DNA of 7,742 bases, from positions 1-7,742 of the forward strand of contig JAQXFA010000121.1 in NCBI GenBank assembly GCA_029250565.1. Direction: 5' to 3'. The notes under the pieces were generated by a model. The model did not search any database and was not told the origin of the DNA. It saw nothing but the letters and a program-made list of their open reading frames with translations. Source of the stretch: Candidatus Thalassarchaeaceae archaeon (lineage in GTDB: Archaea > Thermoplasmatota > Poseidoniia > Poseidoniales > Thalassarchaeaceae). Positions within the stretch are counted from its first letter, which is position 1. Each line of letters starts with the position of its first letter. Made by a program: the position numbers and the translations under genes. Of this stretch, positions 1-6,076 are shown one piece after another.

Positions 1-27
1 TGTTACGACTAGTTGATTCACTTTCAT
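1..27 (-). CDS. Possible start of a further leftward gene, cut by the window edge
   Basis: On the minus strand, 11 nt after the folA stop codon, an ATG (27-25) opens a frame reading MKVNQLVVT before the window ends. A GGTG tract lies 5 nt before this ATG and could serve as a short Shine-Dalgarno sequence, so a third cistron after thyA and folA is plausible. Nine codons are too few to assign a family, and chance cannot be excluded. The alternative is that this is simply 3' untranslated sequence of folA. Confidence 0.3.
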
Positions 28-38
28 TCTAACACCGA

Positions 39-539
39 TTAAGGCTTTTCATAAGTGGCGAATGCCATATCAAACGGATTCTTGTCATCGGCTCTTCTTG
101 TTTCACGTGTGATTTCTTCCCAGTCATCCCAGTTGATGTAAGGGAACCAAGTGTCACCACCGCCAACTTTTGCTTTAACGTGGGTTACTAGTAATCTATC
201 GCAGCGATTGAGCATGGTTGCATAAATTGCACCACCTCCAATAACCCAAGCCCAACCATCTATTCCTGCATCTATTGCTGAAACTTCTAGTGCATCTGCG
301 ATATCATGAACTATCTCAACACCCTCAACGAACCATTCCATGTCACGAGTGAGTACCACGTTTAGCCGACCTGGTAATGGCCGCCCAATGGCCTCGTAGG
401 TTTTTCTCCCCATTATTATCGGGCAACCCATGGTTGAACGTTTGAAGTGAGCTAAATCTGCAGGGAGATTCCATGGCATGACGCCGTCACGCCCAATTAC
501 TCCATCTTCATCCATTGCCACAATCATTCCTAACTTCAT
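39..539 (-). CDS. folA: Dihydrofolate reductase, bacterial type
   Basis: Reduces 7,8-dihydrofolate to tetrahydrofolate with NADPH in the cytoplasm, regenerating the cofactor consumed by the neighbouring thymidylate synthase. The 166-residue protein is close to the usual bacterial length of about 160. Visible family features are GVIGRDG (13-19), MPWNLPADL (21-29) with D28 at the position of the catalytic Asp27 of E. coli, HFKR, the IMGRKTYEAIGRPLPGR segment (42-58, NADPH contact), VIGGG (99-103) and the late DTWFP element. The open frame extends upstream to 629, but that part would overlap thyA and encodes a hydrophobic stretch unlike DHFR. The ATG at 539 has an excellent ribosome binding site and aligns with the family N-terminus. 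The MPWNLPADL form resembles gammaproteobacterial enzymes, suggesting transfer from bacteria. The family is certain; the donor is inference. Confidence 0.96.
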   Translation of the reverse strand: MKLGMIVAMDEDGVIGRDGVMPWNLPADLAHFKRSTMGCPIIMGRKTYEAIGRPLPGRLNVVLTRDMEWFVEGVEIVHDIADALEVSAIDAGIDGWAWVIGGGAIYATMLNRCDRLLVTHVKAKVGGGDTWFPYINWDDWEEITRETRRADDKNPFDMAFATYEKP

Positions 540-544
540 CAGTT

Positions 545-551
545 TCACCTC
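545..551 (-). promoter_or_regulatory. Shine-Dalgarno sequence of folA, overlapping the thyA stop
   Basis: Read leftward, GAGGTGA matches the archaeal anti-Shine-Dalgarno complement (GGAGGTGAT) and lies 5 nt before the folA ATG at 539. Its first bases belong to the thyA TGA stop codon (552-550), giving TGAGGTGA. This fixes the folA start at 539 and implies that ribosomes terminating on thyA do so on the folA binding site. Confidence 0.8.
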
Positions 552-1344
552 ATACGCTAATCGGGGCAGTAATATGTGGATGGTGATTATAATCCACAAT
601 TTCAATATCATCATAAGAAAAATCATCAATTTCAGTGCATTCTGGATTGAGTTTCAAACGAGGTAATTCTAGTGGTACTCTTCCGACTTGCTCCCTTGCT
701 TGCTCAAGATGATTTAGGTAAAGGTGTGCATCTCCAATAGTGTGAATGAAATCCCCGGGTTTCAAACCACAAACTTGTGCCATCATACAAGTCAGAAAAC
801 TGTATGAAGAGATGTTGAAAGGCACCCCTAGGAATACGTCCGCACTACGCTGATAAAGTTGGCAAGACAACTCGCCATTAGCTACATAGAATTGGAAGAA
901 TGCGTGACAAGGCATCAATGCCATATCATCTAATTCACCTACATTCCAAGCTGATACAATGATTCTGCGTGACCCTGGGTTCTCTCGCAGTTGCGCCACT
1001 GCTTCCCTTATTTGATCAACAACTCGGCCATCATTTCCTTCCCAAGCACGCCATTGTTTGCCGTATACTGGGCCAAGGTCACCATTTTCGTCAGCCCACT
1101 CATTCCAAATTCGAACTTTGTTGTCTGTTAAGTAGCGAGTGTTTGTATCGCCCGATAAAAACCAAAGAAGTTCGTGAATGATGCTAGGCCAGTGAACTCG
1201 CTTGGTAGTAATCGCGGGAAAGCCTCTCCGAAGGTCATATCTTGATTGGTGTCCAAACACAGAAATTGTGCCAGTTCCCGTTCTATCATCCCGCTCTACA
1301 CCCTCTTGGAGGATGAGTTTGAGTAGATGCTGATACTGGTCCAT
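550..1344 (-). CDS. thyA: Thymidylate synthase, ThyA (folate-dependent, bacterial type)
   Basis: Methylates dUMP to dTMP using 5,10-methylenetetrahydrofolate, releasing dihydrofolate. At 264 residues it has the same length as E. coli ThyA, and active-site residues fall at the same numbers without gaps: R21 (phosphate), K48, E58, W80, Y94, catalytic C146 in MPCHAFFQFYV, R126/R127 of the partner subunit, R166, D169, N177, H207 and Y209. ADENGDLGPVYGKQWRAW (84-101) and SRRIIVSAWNVGELD (125-139) are near-verbatim bacterial. Such similarity is unexpected in an archaeal contig and suggests acquisition from a bacterium. The ATG at 1344 matches the family N-terminus (MxQY); no Shine-Dalgarno sequence precedes it. 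It lies 71 bp downstream of plsC and directly upstream of folA, so co-transcription is likely. Confidence 0.98.
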   Translation of the reverse strand: MDQYQHLLKLILQEGVERDDRTGTGTISVFGHQSRYDLRRGFPAITTKRVHWPSIIHELLWFLSGDTNTRYLTDNKVRIWNEWADENGDLGPVYGKQWRAWEGNDGRVVDQIREAVAQLRENPGSRRIIVSAWNVGELDDMALMPCHAFFQFYVANGELSCQLYQRSADVFLGVPFNISSYSFLTCMMAQVCGLKPGDFIHTIGDAHLYLNHLEQAREQVGRVPLELPRLKLNPECTEIDDFSYDDIEIVDYNHHPHITAPISV

Positions 1345-1415
1345 ACTGACGCCGGCATCAAGGGGGGAATTGACGCACTAAGAACAAATCGCTTCACTTT
1401 CCCTTTTTACAGGGT

Positions 1416-2225
1416 TCATGGCGCACCTAGTGCAGCGATAGTTGCGATACTTTGGTTAGTGAATTGGCGGTATAATTTCCCCAGTTCTTCGCGGCGTTTT
1501 TCTTCTGGCATTGCCTCTATTTTTGCCACTCGCACATCATCTAAATTTGCGCCTTTATCATGGCTAGCCCATTCATTCCAAGTAATTGGGCTAGCAAACT
1601 TTAGTTCAGTACGTTTCCAAGTTCTAGGTAGAAATGGTTCACCAGGTGCTAGAATTTCTCTCGCCCCATTTATTCCACAAAAAACGATTGGAGTATCAGG
1701 AAAAGCTGCTGCTATCCTAGCAATCCCAGTTTTCCCTCGACCTAGATATGGTGGCGAGGTATTTCTTGAGCGAGTTCCTTCAGGGAATATGCCGAGTGGC
1801 AAACCTGCACCTAGCACATCAGCGGCACGAGCGATTGCATCATCACCACCCTTCTGTCGATCAGTTTCAACTTGACCAGTAGCAAGCATCAATTGTCTCC
1901 AACCAAGTTTGTTAAAGTGTTCATTTTTCGCCAAATAAAACAATTTTCTTCTTGAACTAAAAATTGCGAGAACAGGGTCAAGGTGTGAAAGGTGATTAGC
2001 GGCAATTATCAATGGGCCTGTTCTAGGTATGTGTTCCATCCCTGAAATCTTTAATCTGGTGATGATATTGATGAAAGGAACAGCGAAATTTAACAGGCCG
2101 CTGTAAAGAGGTGTTGAGGGTAAAGGTCGATTTGCAGGTTCTACCTTTGTGAGTTTAGCTAAACGAGCGCGCCCCTCATCGCTCAAATCGCCCATAATCA
2201 ACTCGTCTAGGTTAGGGGTTTTCAT
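1416..2225 (-). CDS. plsC: 1-acyl-sn-glycerol-3-phosphate acyltransferase family protein (PlsC-like)
   Basis: Predicted to transfer a fatty acyl chain to lysophosphatidic acid or a related glycerol phosphate at the membrane, forming ester-linked phospholipid. The 269-residue protein carries the PlsC block motifs in order: NHLSHLD (77-83, the H-x4-D catalytic pair H78/D83), FPEGTRS (147-153, phosphate binding), GRGKTGIARIA (162-172) and a VFCGING element after it. A moderately hydrophobic stretch at about 41-58 may associate with the membrane. The first ~60 and last ~60 residues lie outside the core. The ATG at 2225 is the first start after an in-frame stop (TAG, 2246-2244); M11 is an alternative. 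No Shine-Dalgarno sequence is visible, so translation may be leaderless. Archaeal membranes classically use ether lipids, so this gene matters to the lipid question. Exact acceptor and acyl donor cannot be read from sequence. Confidence 0.92.
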   Translation of the reverse strand: MKTPNLDELIMGDLSDEGRARLAKLTKVEPANRPLPSTPLYSGLLNFAVPFINIITRLKISGMEHIPRTGPLIIAANHLSHLDPVLAIFSSRRKLFYLAKNEHFNKLGWRQLMLATGQVETDRQKGGDDAIARAADVLGAGLPLGIFPEGTRSRNTSPPYLGRGKTGIARIAAAFPDTPIVFCGINGAREILAPGEPFLPRTWKRTELKFASPITWNEWASHDKGANLDDVRVAKIEAMPEEKRREELGKLYRQFTNQSIATIAALGAP

Positions 2226-2285
2226 GGTTATTGGGCCAAGAGGCTAGACCGCGCTGTTCTTGAAAGGGTGGCGGGTGGGGCATAC

Positions 2286-3461
2286 ATGCTCACAAGGCAG
2301 ATAGTGGCAATCACTTTGTTTGGGCTACTCATACTACCTCTTTGTGCACCTGTTGCTGCAGAATGGGAAGAAGATACTTGGCTTACTACAATAATTGGTC
2401 CTGAAAGACTAGGGATGGGTGATGAATTTGGTTGCCATGGCATGTCTGGTAGCGAAACATCAGTTTACGAATTAGAAATTTCTGAGTGTAGAGATTATCT
2501 CACAAAGAGAATTAATGCTTCAAAATGGGGGGGCAATCCAATTTCATTGGGGGTAGATTCAGATAGATTAAATGAAATTGATTCTGAAGCGATTACTGCT
2601 GCAGGTTTTGCAGTTGTAGATCAGCAAATTACTCCATTCAATTCAGAAATTAATATTTTATCATATAATGGCGGGTCTCTGGAAAAGGATAGGCAAACAG
2701 TTGATCACTTTCAAGCATTGATTGAAGATGGAGAGACTTTGATTAATTTTTATTGGCATGCGCGCGACCACGATGTAATAGTACGACCTAATTCCGAACT
2801 AGTTTCATCTATAGAATCGACAACTGCATGGTTCACTACATGGGGTGAGCACGCTTCTTATCAAGCTACAAAAAGCGAATTCTCATTAGATAATTCATCG
2901 TCTGATTCATGGCTTGTGTCATTTGAAAGTGATTCACAATCAAGTAATGATGTCTTTTGGGATGTTCCAATAACAAATAAATTCTCAAACATTAATTCCG
3001 ATGTTGTTTCAGTGATTTATGGCGATATTTCGTTAGAGGAATTAGAAATCGACTCACCTCATTTGCAAACTGGTTGGCGTCAAGAAAATAATAGTTTAAT
3101 TTTGACTTTGATGCCGGGGCAACAAGTTAGAATTAATTTTGATACATCAGCAAATAATGATTCCACTCAACAAACCTGTGAACGTTTCAATTGTCATATA
3201 GTTGCAATCACGGTTGCAGGAATTCACACTGATGATTTGTTTGATTGGTCTAGACGCTGGGATAATACACCAATGCGATTCACTTGGCTAGTTGAGCCAC
3301 GTGAAATTTCTCAATATAGTTGGATACTACCTGCTCTTGCAGTAATTGTGGCACTCAGTGCCCCTGTTGCAATCATCTGGTTAGTGAAAAATGACCGTCG
3401 TGTCCAACAAGCAGTTGCAGTCTTGGATACATTAGATAATCTGAAATTTGAAGAAGAATAA
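2286..3461 (+). CDS. Orphan exported protein with signal peptide and C-terminal membrane anchor
   Basis: I do not recognise a family. From the ATG at 2286 the protein has 391 residues. MLTRQ followed by a hydrophobic run and APVAA/EWEE looks like a Sec signal peptide cleaved after about residue 25. A large acidic, Ser/Asn-rich outer domain follows, then one helix near 346-367 (WILPALAVIVALSAPVAIIW) and a short cytoplasmic tail beginning KNDRR and ending in acidic residues. This is type I topology. The outer domain has four cysteines (near 50, 68, 298 and 303), which could form disulfides, and several N-x-S/T sequons (for example NAS, NSS, NNS, NDS) that archaea could glycosylate. A GTG at 2268 gives six extra residues. 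I prefer 2286 because GGTGGGG lies just upstream and the signal peptide then starts normally. A G7 run (2526-2532) does not break the frame. Base composition is more AT-rich than in the flanking genes. Confidence 0.8.
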   Translation: MLTRQIVAITLFGLLILPLCAPVAAEWEEDTWLTTIIGPERLGMGDEFGCHGMSGSETSVYELEISECRDYLTKRINASKWGGNPISLGVDSDRLNEIDSEAITAAGFAVVDQQITPFNSEINILSYNGGSLEKDRQTVDHFQALIEDGETLINFYWHARDHDVIVRPNSELVSSIESTTAWFTTWGEHASYQATKSEFSLDNSSSDSWLVSFESDSQSSNDVFWDVPITNKFSNINSDVVSVIYGDISLEELEIDSPHLQTGWRQENNSLILTLMPGQQVRINFDTSANNDSTQQTCERFNCHIVAITVAGIHTDDLFDWSRRWDNTPMRFTWLVEPREISQYSWILPALAVIVALSAPVAIIWLVKNDRRVQQAVAVLDTLDNLKFEEE

Positions 3462-3470
3462 CGCCCATGA

Positions 3471-3499
3471 ATAATCATATTATCAAGTTAAGATATCTT
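3471..3499. other. AT-rich palindromes in the convergent 3' gap
   Basis: The 37-bp gap between the convergent stop codons holds two small palindromes: ATAAT-CAT-ATTAT (3471-3483), and AAGATATCTT (3490-3499), a perfect 10-bp palindrome whose end touches the stop codon of the leftward oxidoreductase gene. They could mark transcript 3' ends on both strands. There is no strong U-tract, which archaeal termination usually needs, so a terminator role is only a possibility. Confidence 0.2.
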
Positions 3500-4578
3500 C
3501 AATTTAACTCAGTCCTAGTTATCTCAGCGCCTGATATCCTGAGGCGAGTTACAATATCATCTAAATCTGAGTAATAGTTGTCCGGTGATTGAATACCTTG
3601 AATTCTACCATCTAGCAAAGCTTCGCAAGCAACCAAAAATGGGATTCCAGTTGCTACCGCCATCGAAGGCCATAACCTATCCTTTGATTCATTGATCCCA
3701 GGGATATCAAACTCCCAATGTACCACTGATCCATTGTTTTGGGTGATGCTGATGTCCATGTAAGTAAATTCTGACCTGTTAGTGGTGTAAGCCCATTGTT
3801 GCACAAGTTCTTGTTCATCCAATGCTCCACTAGTTCGCAAATCAAGGAACTTTTCTATGTGCCCTGGCCAGCGCACAGTATATTCTGATAATGACTCACA
3901 CGTTATGTCAGGGTTGGTTAGGAGGGACCTCAAACCGTCAGTGAGAAAAGCCTCCATTTCACCGTGGTTTCCAGCGATGAATATGTGGCGATCAGTTATC
4001 GCTGGAACTTCTTTTTCTTCACCATTCATTCGTATTCTCGCTGGCCGTGTATATTCTTCAATAACATCTGTCGGCGAAAATGGTGCGCAATAACTCCATT
4101 CTGAATCTTGATGGACGGGGTTTCCGCCAACGCGAATTTTTACTGATTTTAGTGCAGGTAATCCTTTTTGTTCGGACATTACAACCATGTTTGATACACC
4201 GGGTGCAATTCCACAATCATGAATCATTGATGATTCCGATTGTTTCGCAAGTTCACTAAACCTATCCGGGGAATTATCTGAGAACGCTAAATCACAGACT
4301 TTTACCCCATTAGAAATCAAGTGTTCACGTATAGAATCTCCAATTCTTCCTGGAAGTAAGTTGAGGATTAAGTCATATTCAGATAGGTCACAATCTGCTA
4401 AATGAGAAGTTGCGTCTTGTTCAATTAAGGAAAAGGACAGATTATTTCTGACTTTATCTAACATAGGGACATCATGGTGATTAAGAGCAATAGCCGTGAC
4501 ATCATGCCCACTCTTGGATAATTCATCACAAATGAATGAACCAACAAGCCCAGCCCCATAAGATAGAATACGTGCCAT
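3499..4578 (-). CDS. Saccharopine dehydrogenase-like NAD(P)-dependent oxidoreductase
   Basis: A 359-residue soluble oxidoreductase of the saccharopine reductase / lysine 6-dehydrogenase superfamily. The N-terminus is a Rossmann fold with GAGLVG (8-13, dinucleotide phosphate loop). Family landmarks follow: DCGIAPGVSN (121-130), VGGNP (150-154), the WSYCAPFSPTDVIEEY segment (161-176), EAFLTDGLRSLL (209-220), TVRWPGH (234-240) and the MAVATGIP helix (306-313). These argue for a reaction on an amino-acid or imine substrate, for instance in lysine or polyamine metabolism, but the substrate cannot be chosen from sequence. No lysine-pathway gene lies beside it; the neighbours are an orphan exported protein and trpS. 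The ATG at 4578 has no Shine-Dalgarno sequence but has a TATA-like box about 26 nt upstream, which suggests a leaderless transcript. Confidence 0.85.
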   Translation of the reverse strand: MARILSYGAGLVGSFICDELSKSGHDVTAIALNHHDVPMLDKVRNNLSFSLIEQDATSHLADCDLSEYDLILNLLPGRIGDSIREHLISNGVKVCDLAFSDNSPDRFSELAKQSESSMIHDCGIAPGVSNMVVMSEQKGLPALKSVKIRVGGNPVHQDSEWSYCAPFSPTDVIEEYTRPARIRMNGEEKEVPAITDRHIFIAGNHGEMEAFLTDGLRSLLTNPDITCESLSEYTVRWPGHIEKFLDLRTSGALDEQELVQQWAYTTNRSEFTYMDISITQNNGSVVHWEFDIPGINESKDRLWPSMAVATGIPFLVACEALLDGRIQGIQSPDNYYSDLDDIVTRLRISGAEITRTELN

Positions 4579-4600
4579 ATCTTAGGTGAGGGGTGGCTAG

Positions 4601-4613
4601 TATATTTGATTTC
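4601..4613 (-). promoter_or_regulatory. TATA box/BRE-like promoter of the oxidoreductase gene
   Basis: Leftward, GAAATCAAATATA reads like a BRE (GAAAT) followed by an archaeal TATA box (CAAATATA, 4608-4601). Its centre is about 26 nt before the ATG at 4578, which places the transcription start at or beside the start codon. That spacing, with the missing Shine-Dalgarno sequence, supports leaderless expression. The complementary TATATTTG could also serve trpS on the other strand, giving a start near 4630 and a leader of about 60 nt. Confidence 0.5.
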
Positions 4614-4642
4614 AACAATGGCCACCTACGCTTCGTTACAGC

Positions 4643-4670
4643 CGTAGCATTCATGCCATTGATGCTTACG
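4643..4670 (+). other. Hairpin in the trpS leader
   Basis: CGTAGCAT (4643-4650) pairs with ATGC-T-TACG (4662-4670): eight base pairs interrupted by one bulged T, with an 11-nt loop. It ends about 20 nt before the trpS ATG, inside the probable untranslated leader. The pairing is seen directly. Any regulatory role is speculation, and a stem of this size can occur by chance. Confidence 0.3.
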
Positions 4671-4689
4671 AGACCGGTTCGGGGAGCAG

Positions 4690-6075
4690 ATGGCAGGAGA
4701 CGTTTCAATTGACCCTTGGTCGTCAAGTCAGTCAACTGACTATAACCGAATCATCGAACAATTTGGTTTAGAAATGGTAGATTACTCAGTTTTACCCAAC
4801 CCTCACATGTTACATCGTAGAGGGATAGTGTTTGCTCACCGCGACTTAAACCTCATTTTAGATGCCCACTCTAGTGGTAATCCATTTGGAGTCTTGACAG
4901 GACTGATGCCTTCAGGAAGAATGCACCTTGGGCATAAGATGGTAATTGATCAAGTAAAATGGTTCCAAGAACAAGGTGCAGATGTATCAATCGCGGTGGC
5001 CGATTTAGAAGCCCATGCTACACGTGGCCTTTCATTGGATGAATGCCGCCGAGTAGCTCTAGAGGAATATGTGGCAAATTATGCTGCATTAGGTTTGGAT
5101 GTGGAAAATACATCTGTTTACTTCCAATCAACAAGACCCGTTGTGCAACGACTAGGATTTACTCTTGGGAAGAGAACAAATTTGTCTGAATTTGAAGCAA
5201 TTTATGGATTCAAAGGTGAAACTAATCTTGCCCATGTGCAGGCGCCATTGGTACAAGCAGGTGATATTTTGCACCCTCAATTAGACGAGTACGGTGGCCT
5301 AAGGCCAATTGTGGTGCCAGTCGGTGTTGATCAAGACCCTCACTTGAGACTAACGCGTGGCTTAGCAAGTAAGACCAACTGGTTCAATGTGAAGGCTAGC
5401 AAATCAGGTGGGTTAGTAATCGGACTTTCTGTTCAAGATGAAAATTCTCAAGCCTTAGGGGTTGGTGCAGATGGGAAAATTGACAAAAGTTTGAGGCAAT
5501 CTGTGTTTGATAAGTTATCAGCAATATTAAGCGGGATTGGTTTCAGTGATATTCGTTCCAATCCAAAGCATGGTTCGATTGAGATTCCAGCAGCCACTAG
5601 CAGAGATCGTGATTTAATCCGACCAGAACTTCTGAAATTGGAGCGCTCAATGGGTGGTCTTGGATTGTTACAGCCTTCAAGCACATACCATCAGTTCGCT
5701 ATTGGCATGACTGGCGATAAAATGTCATCAAGCCGCCCGGAGACAACAATTTTCCTAACTGAAGATGTACAAGTTATGGAAAAGAAAGTAAAATCCTCTT
5801 TTTCAGGTGGCCAACCAACTCTAGAAGAACACCGTCGGCTTGGAGGTAATCCCGATGTGGATGTTGCTTTCCAATATCTTAGATACTTCTTCGAAGATGA
5901 TGATAAAGCCCTTGCAGAAGTTGAGTCTGGTTACCGCTCTGGAGAAATTCTCACAGGCCAAATGAAACAAATTTGTATTGACAAGGCAAGTGAATATCTC
6001 AACCATCTTGGTGAAATGCGTCAGCAAACCGCACATATTGTTGATGATTTCTTGGCTGCTGATGCTCGCCTTTAG
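4690..6075 (+). CDS. trpS: Tryptophanyl-tRNA synthetase, archaeal/eukaryal type
   Basis: Charges tRNA-Trp with tryptophan using ATP. This 461-residue class I synthetase has the archaeal N-terminal signature IDPW...TDYNRIIEQFG (7-26). The ATP-binding HIGH-type motif is HLGH (79-82) after GLMPSGRM, followed by VGVDQDPHLRLTR (211-223), QPSSTYHQF (328-336) and the KMSKS-type KMSSS (344-348). The C-terminal anticodon-binding region contains FSGGQPTLEEHRRLGGNPDVD (from 371). The ATG at 4690 is the first start after in-frame stops (4645 and 4660), and GGGGAG lies just upstream. About 95 residues between roughly 230 and 326 are extra compared with compact archaeal enzymes such as that of Methanocaldococcus, which are about 370-380 long. 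From memory, haloarchaeal TrpRS carry a comparable insertion. The gene converges with zpr1, with one base between the stop codons. Confidence 0.97.
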   Translation: MAGDVSIDPWSSSQSTDYNRIIEQFGLEMVDYSVLPNPHMLHRRGIVFAHRDLNLILDAHSSGNPFGVLTGLMPSGRMHLGHKMVIDQVKWFQEQGADVSIAVADLEAHATRGLSLDECRRVALEEYVANYAALGLDVENTSVYFQSTRPVVQRLGFTLGKRTNLSEFEAIYGFKGETNLAHVQAPLVQAGDILHPQLDEYGGLRPIVVPVGVDQDPHLRLTRGLASKTNWFNVKASKSGGLVIGLSVQDENSQALGVGADGKIDKSLRQSVFDKLSAILSGIGFSDIRSNPKHGSIEIPAATSRDRDLIRPELLKLERSMGGLGLLQPSSTYHQFAIGMTGDKMSSSRPETTIFLTEDVQVMEKKVKSSFSGGQPTLEEHRRLGGNPDVDVAFQYLRYFFEDDDKALAEVESGYRSGEILTGQMKQICIDKASEYLNHLGEMRQQTAHIVDDFLAADARL

Positions 6076-6076
6076 T

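Noticed and set aside
540..629. Upstream extension of the folA frame to an ATG at 629
   Set aside because: It overlaps thyA by 80 nt, encodes a hydrophobic stretch absent from DHFR, and the ATG at 539 has a strong Shine-Dalgarno sequence.
1401..1414. CCCT...AGGG inverted repeat in the plsC-thyA spacer
   Set aside because: The stem is only 4 bp and has no following U-tract in the direction of transcription, so it does not support a terminator.
1327..1875. Long rightward open frame opposite plsC
   Set aside because: It lies antisense to a gene with intact PlsC motifs and shows no family features; it is a shadow of the coding strand.
2228..2443. Leftward open frame overlapping the start of the exported protein gene
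   Set aside because: It has no ribosome binding site or family features and is antisense to a clear signal-peptide gene.
4618..4647. Micro-ORF (MATYASLQP) upstream of trpS, considered as a leader peptide
   Set aside because: It contains no tryptophan, has no ribosome binding site, and probably lies at or before the transcription start.
4579..4689. T-box-like control of trpS
   Set aside because: No specifier loop or antiterminator T-box sequence is visible, and archaea are not known to use T-boxes; only a simple hairpin is present.
4526..4735. Leftward open frame across the oxidoreductase/trpS divergent spacer
   Set aside because: It overlaps the promoter region and both flanking genes out of frame, with no family features.
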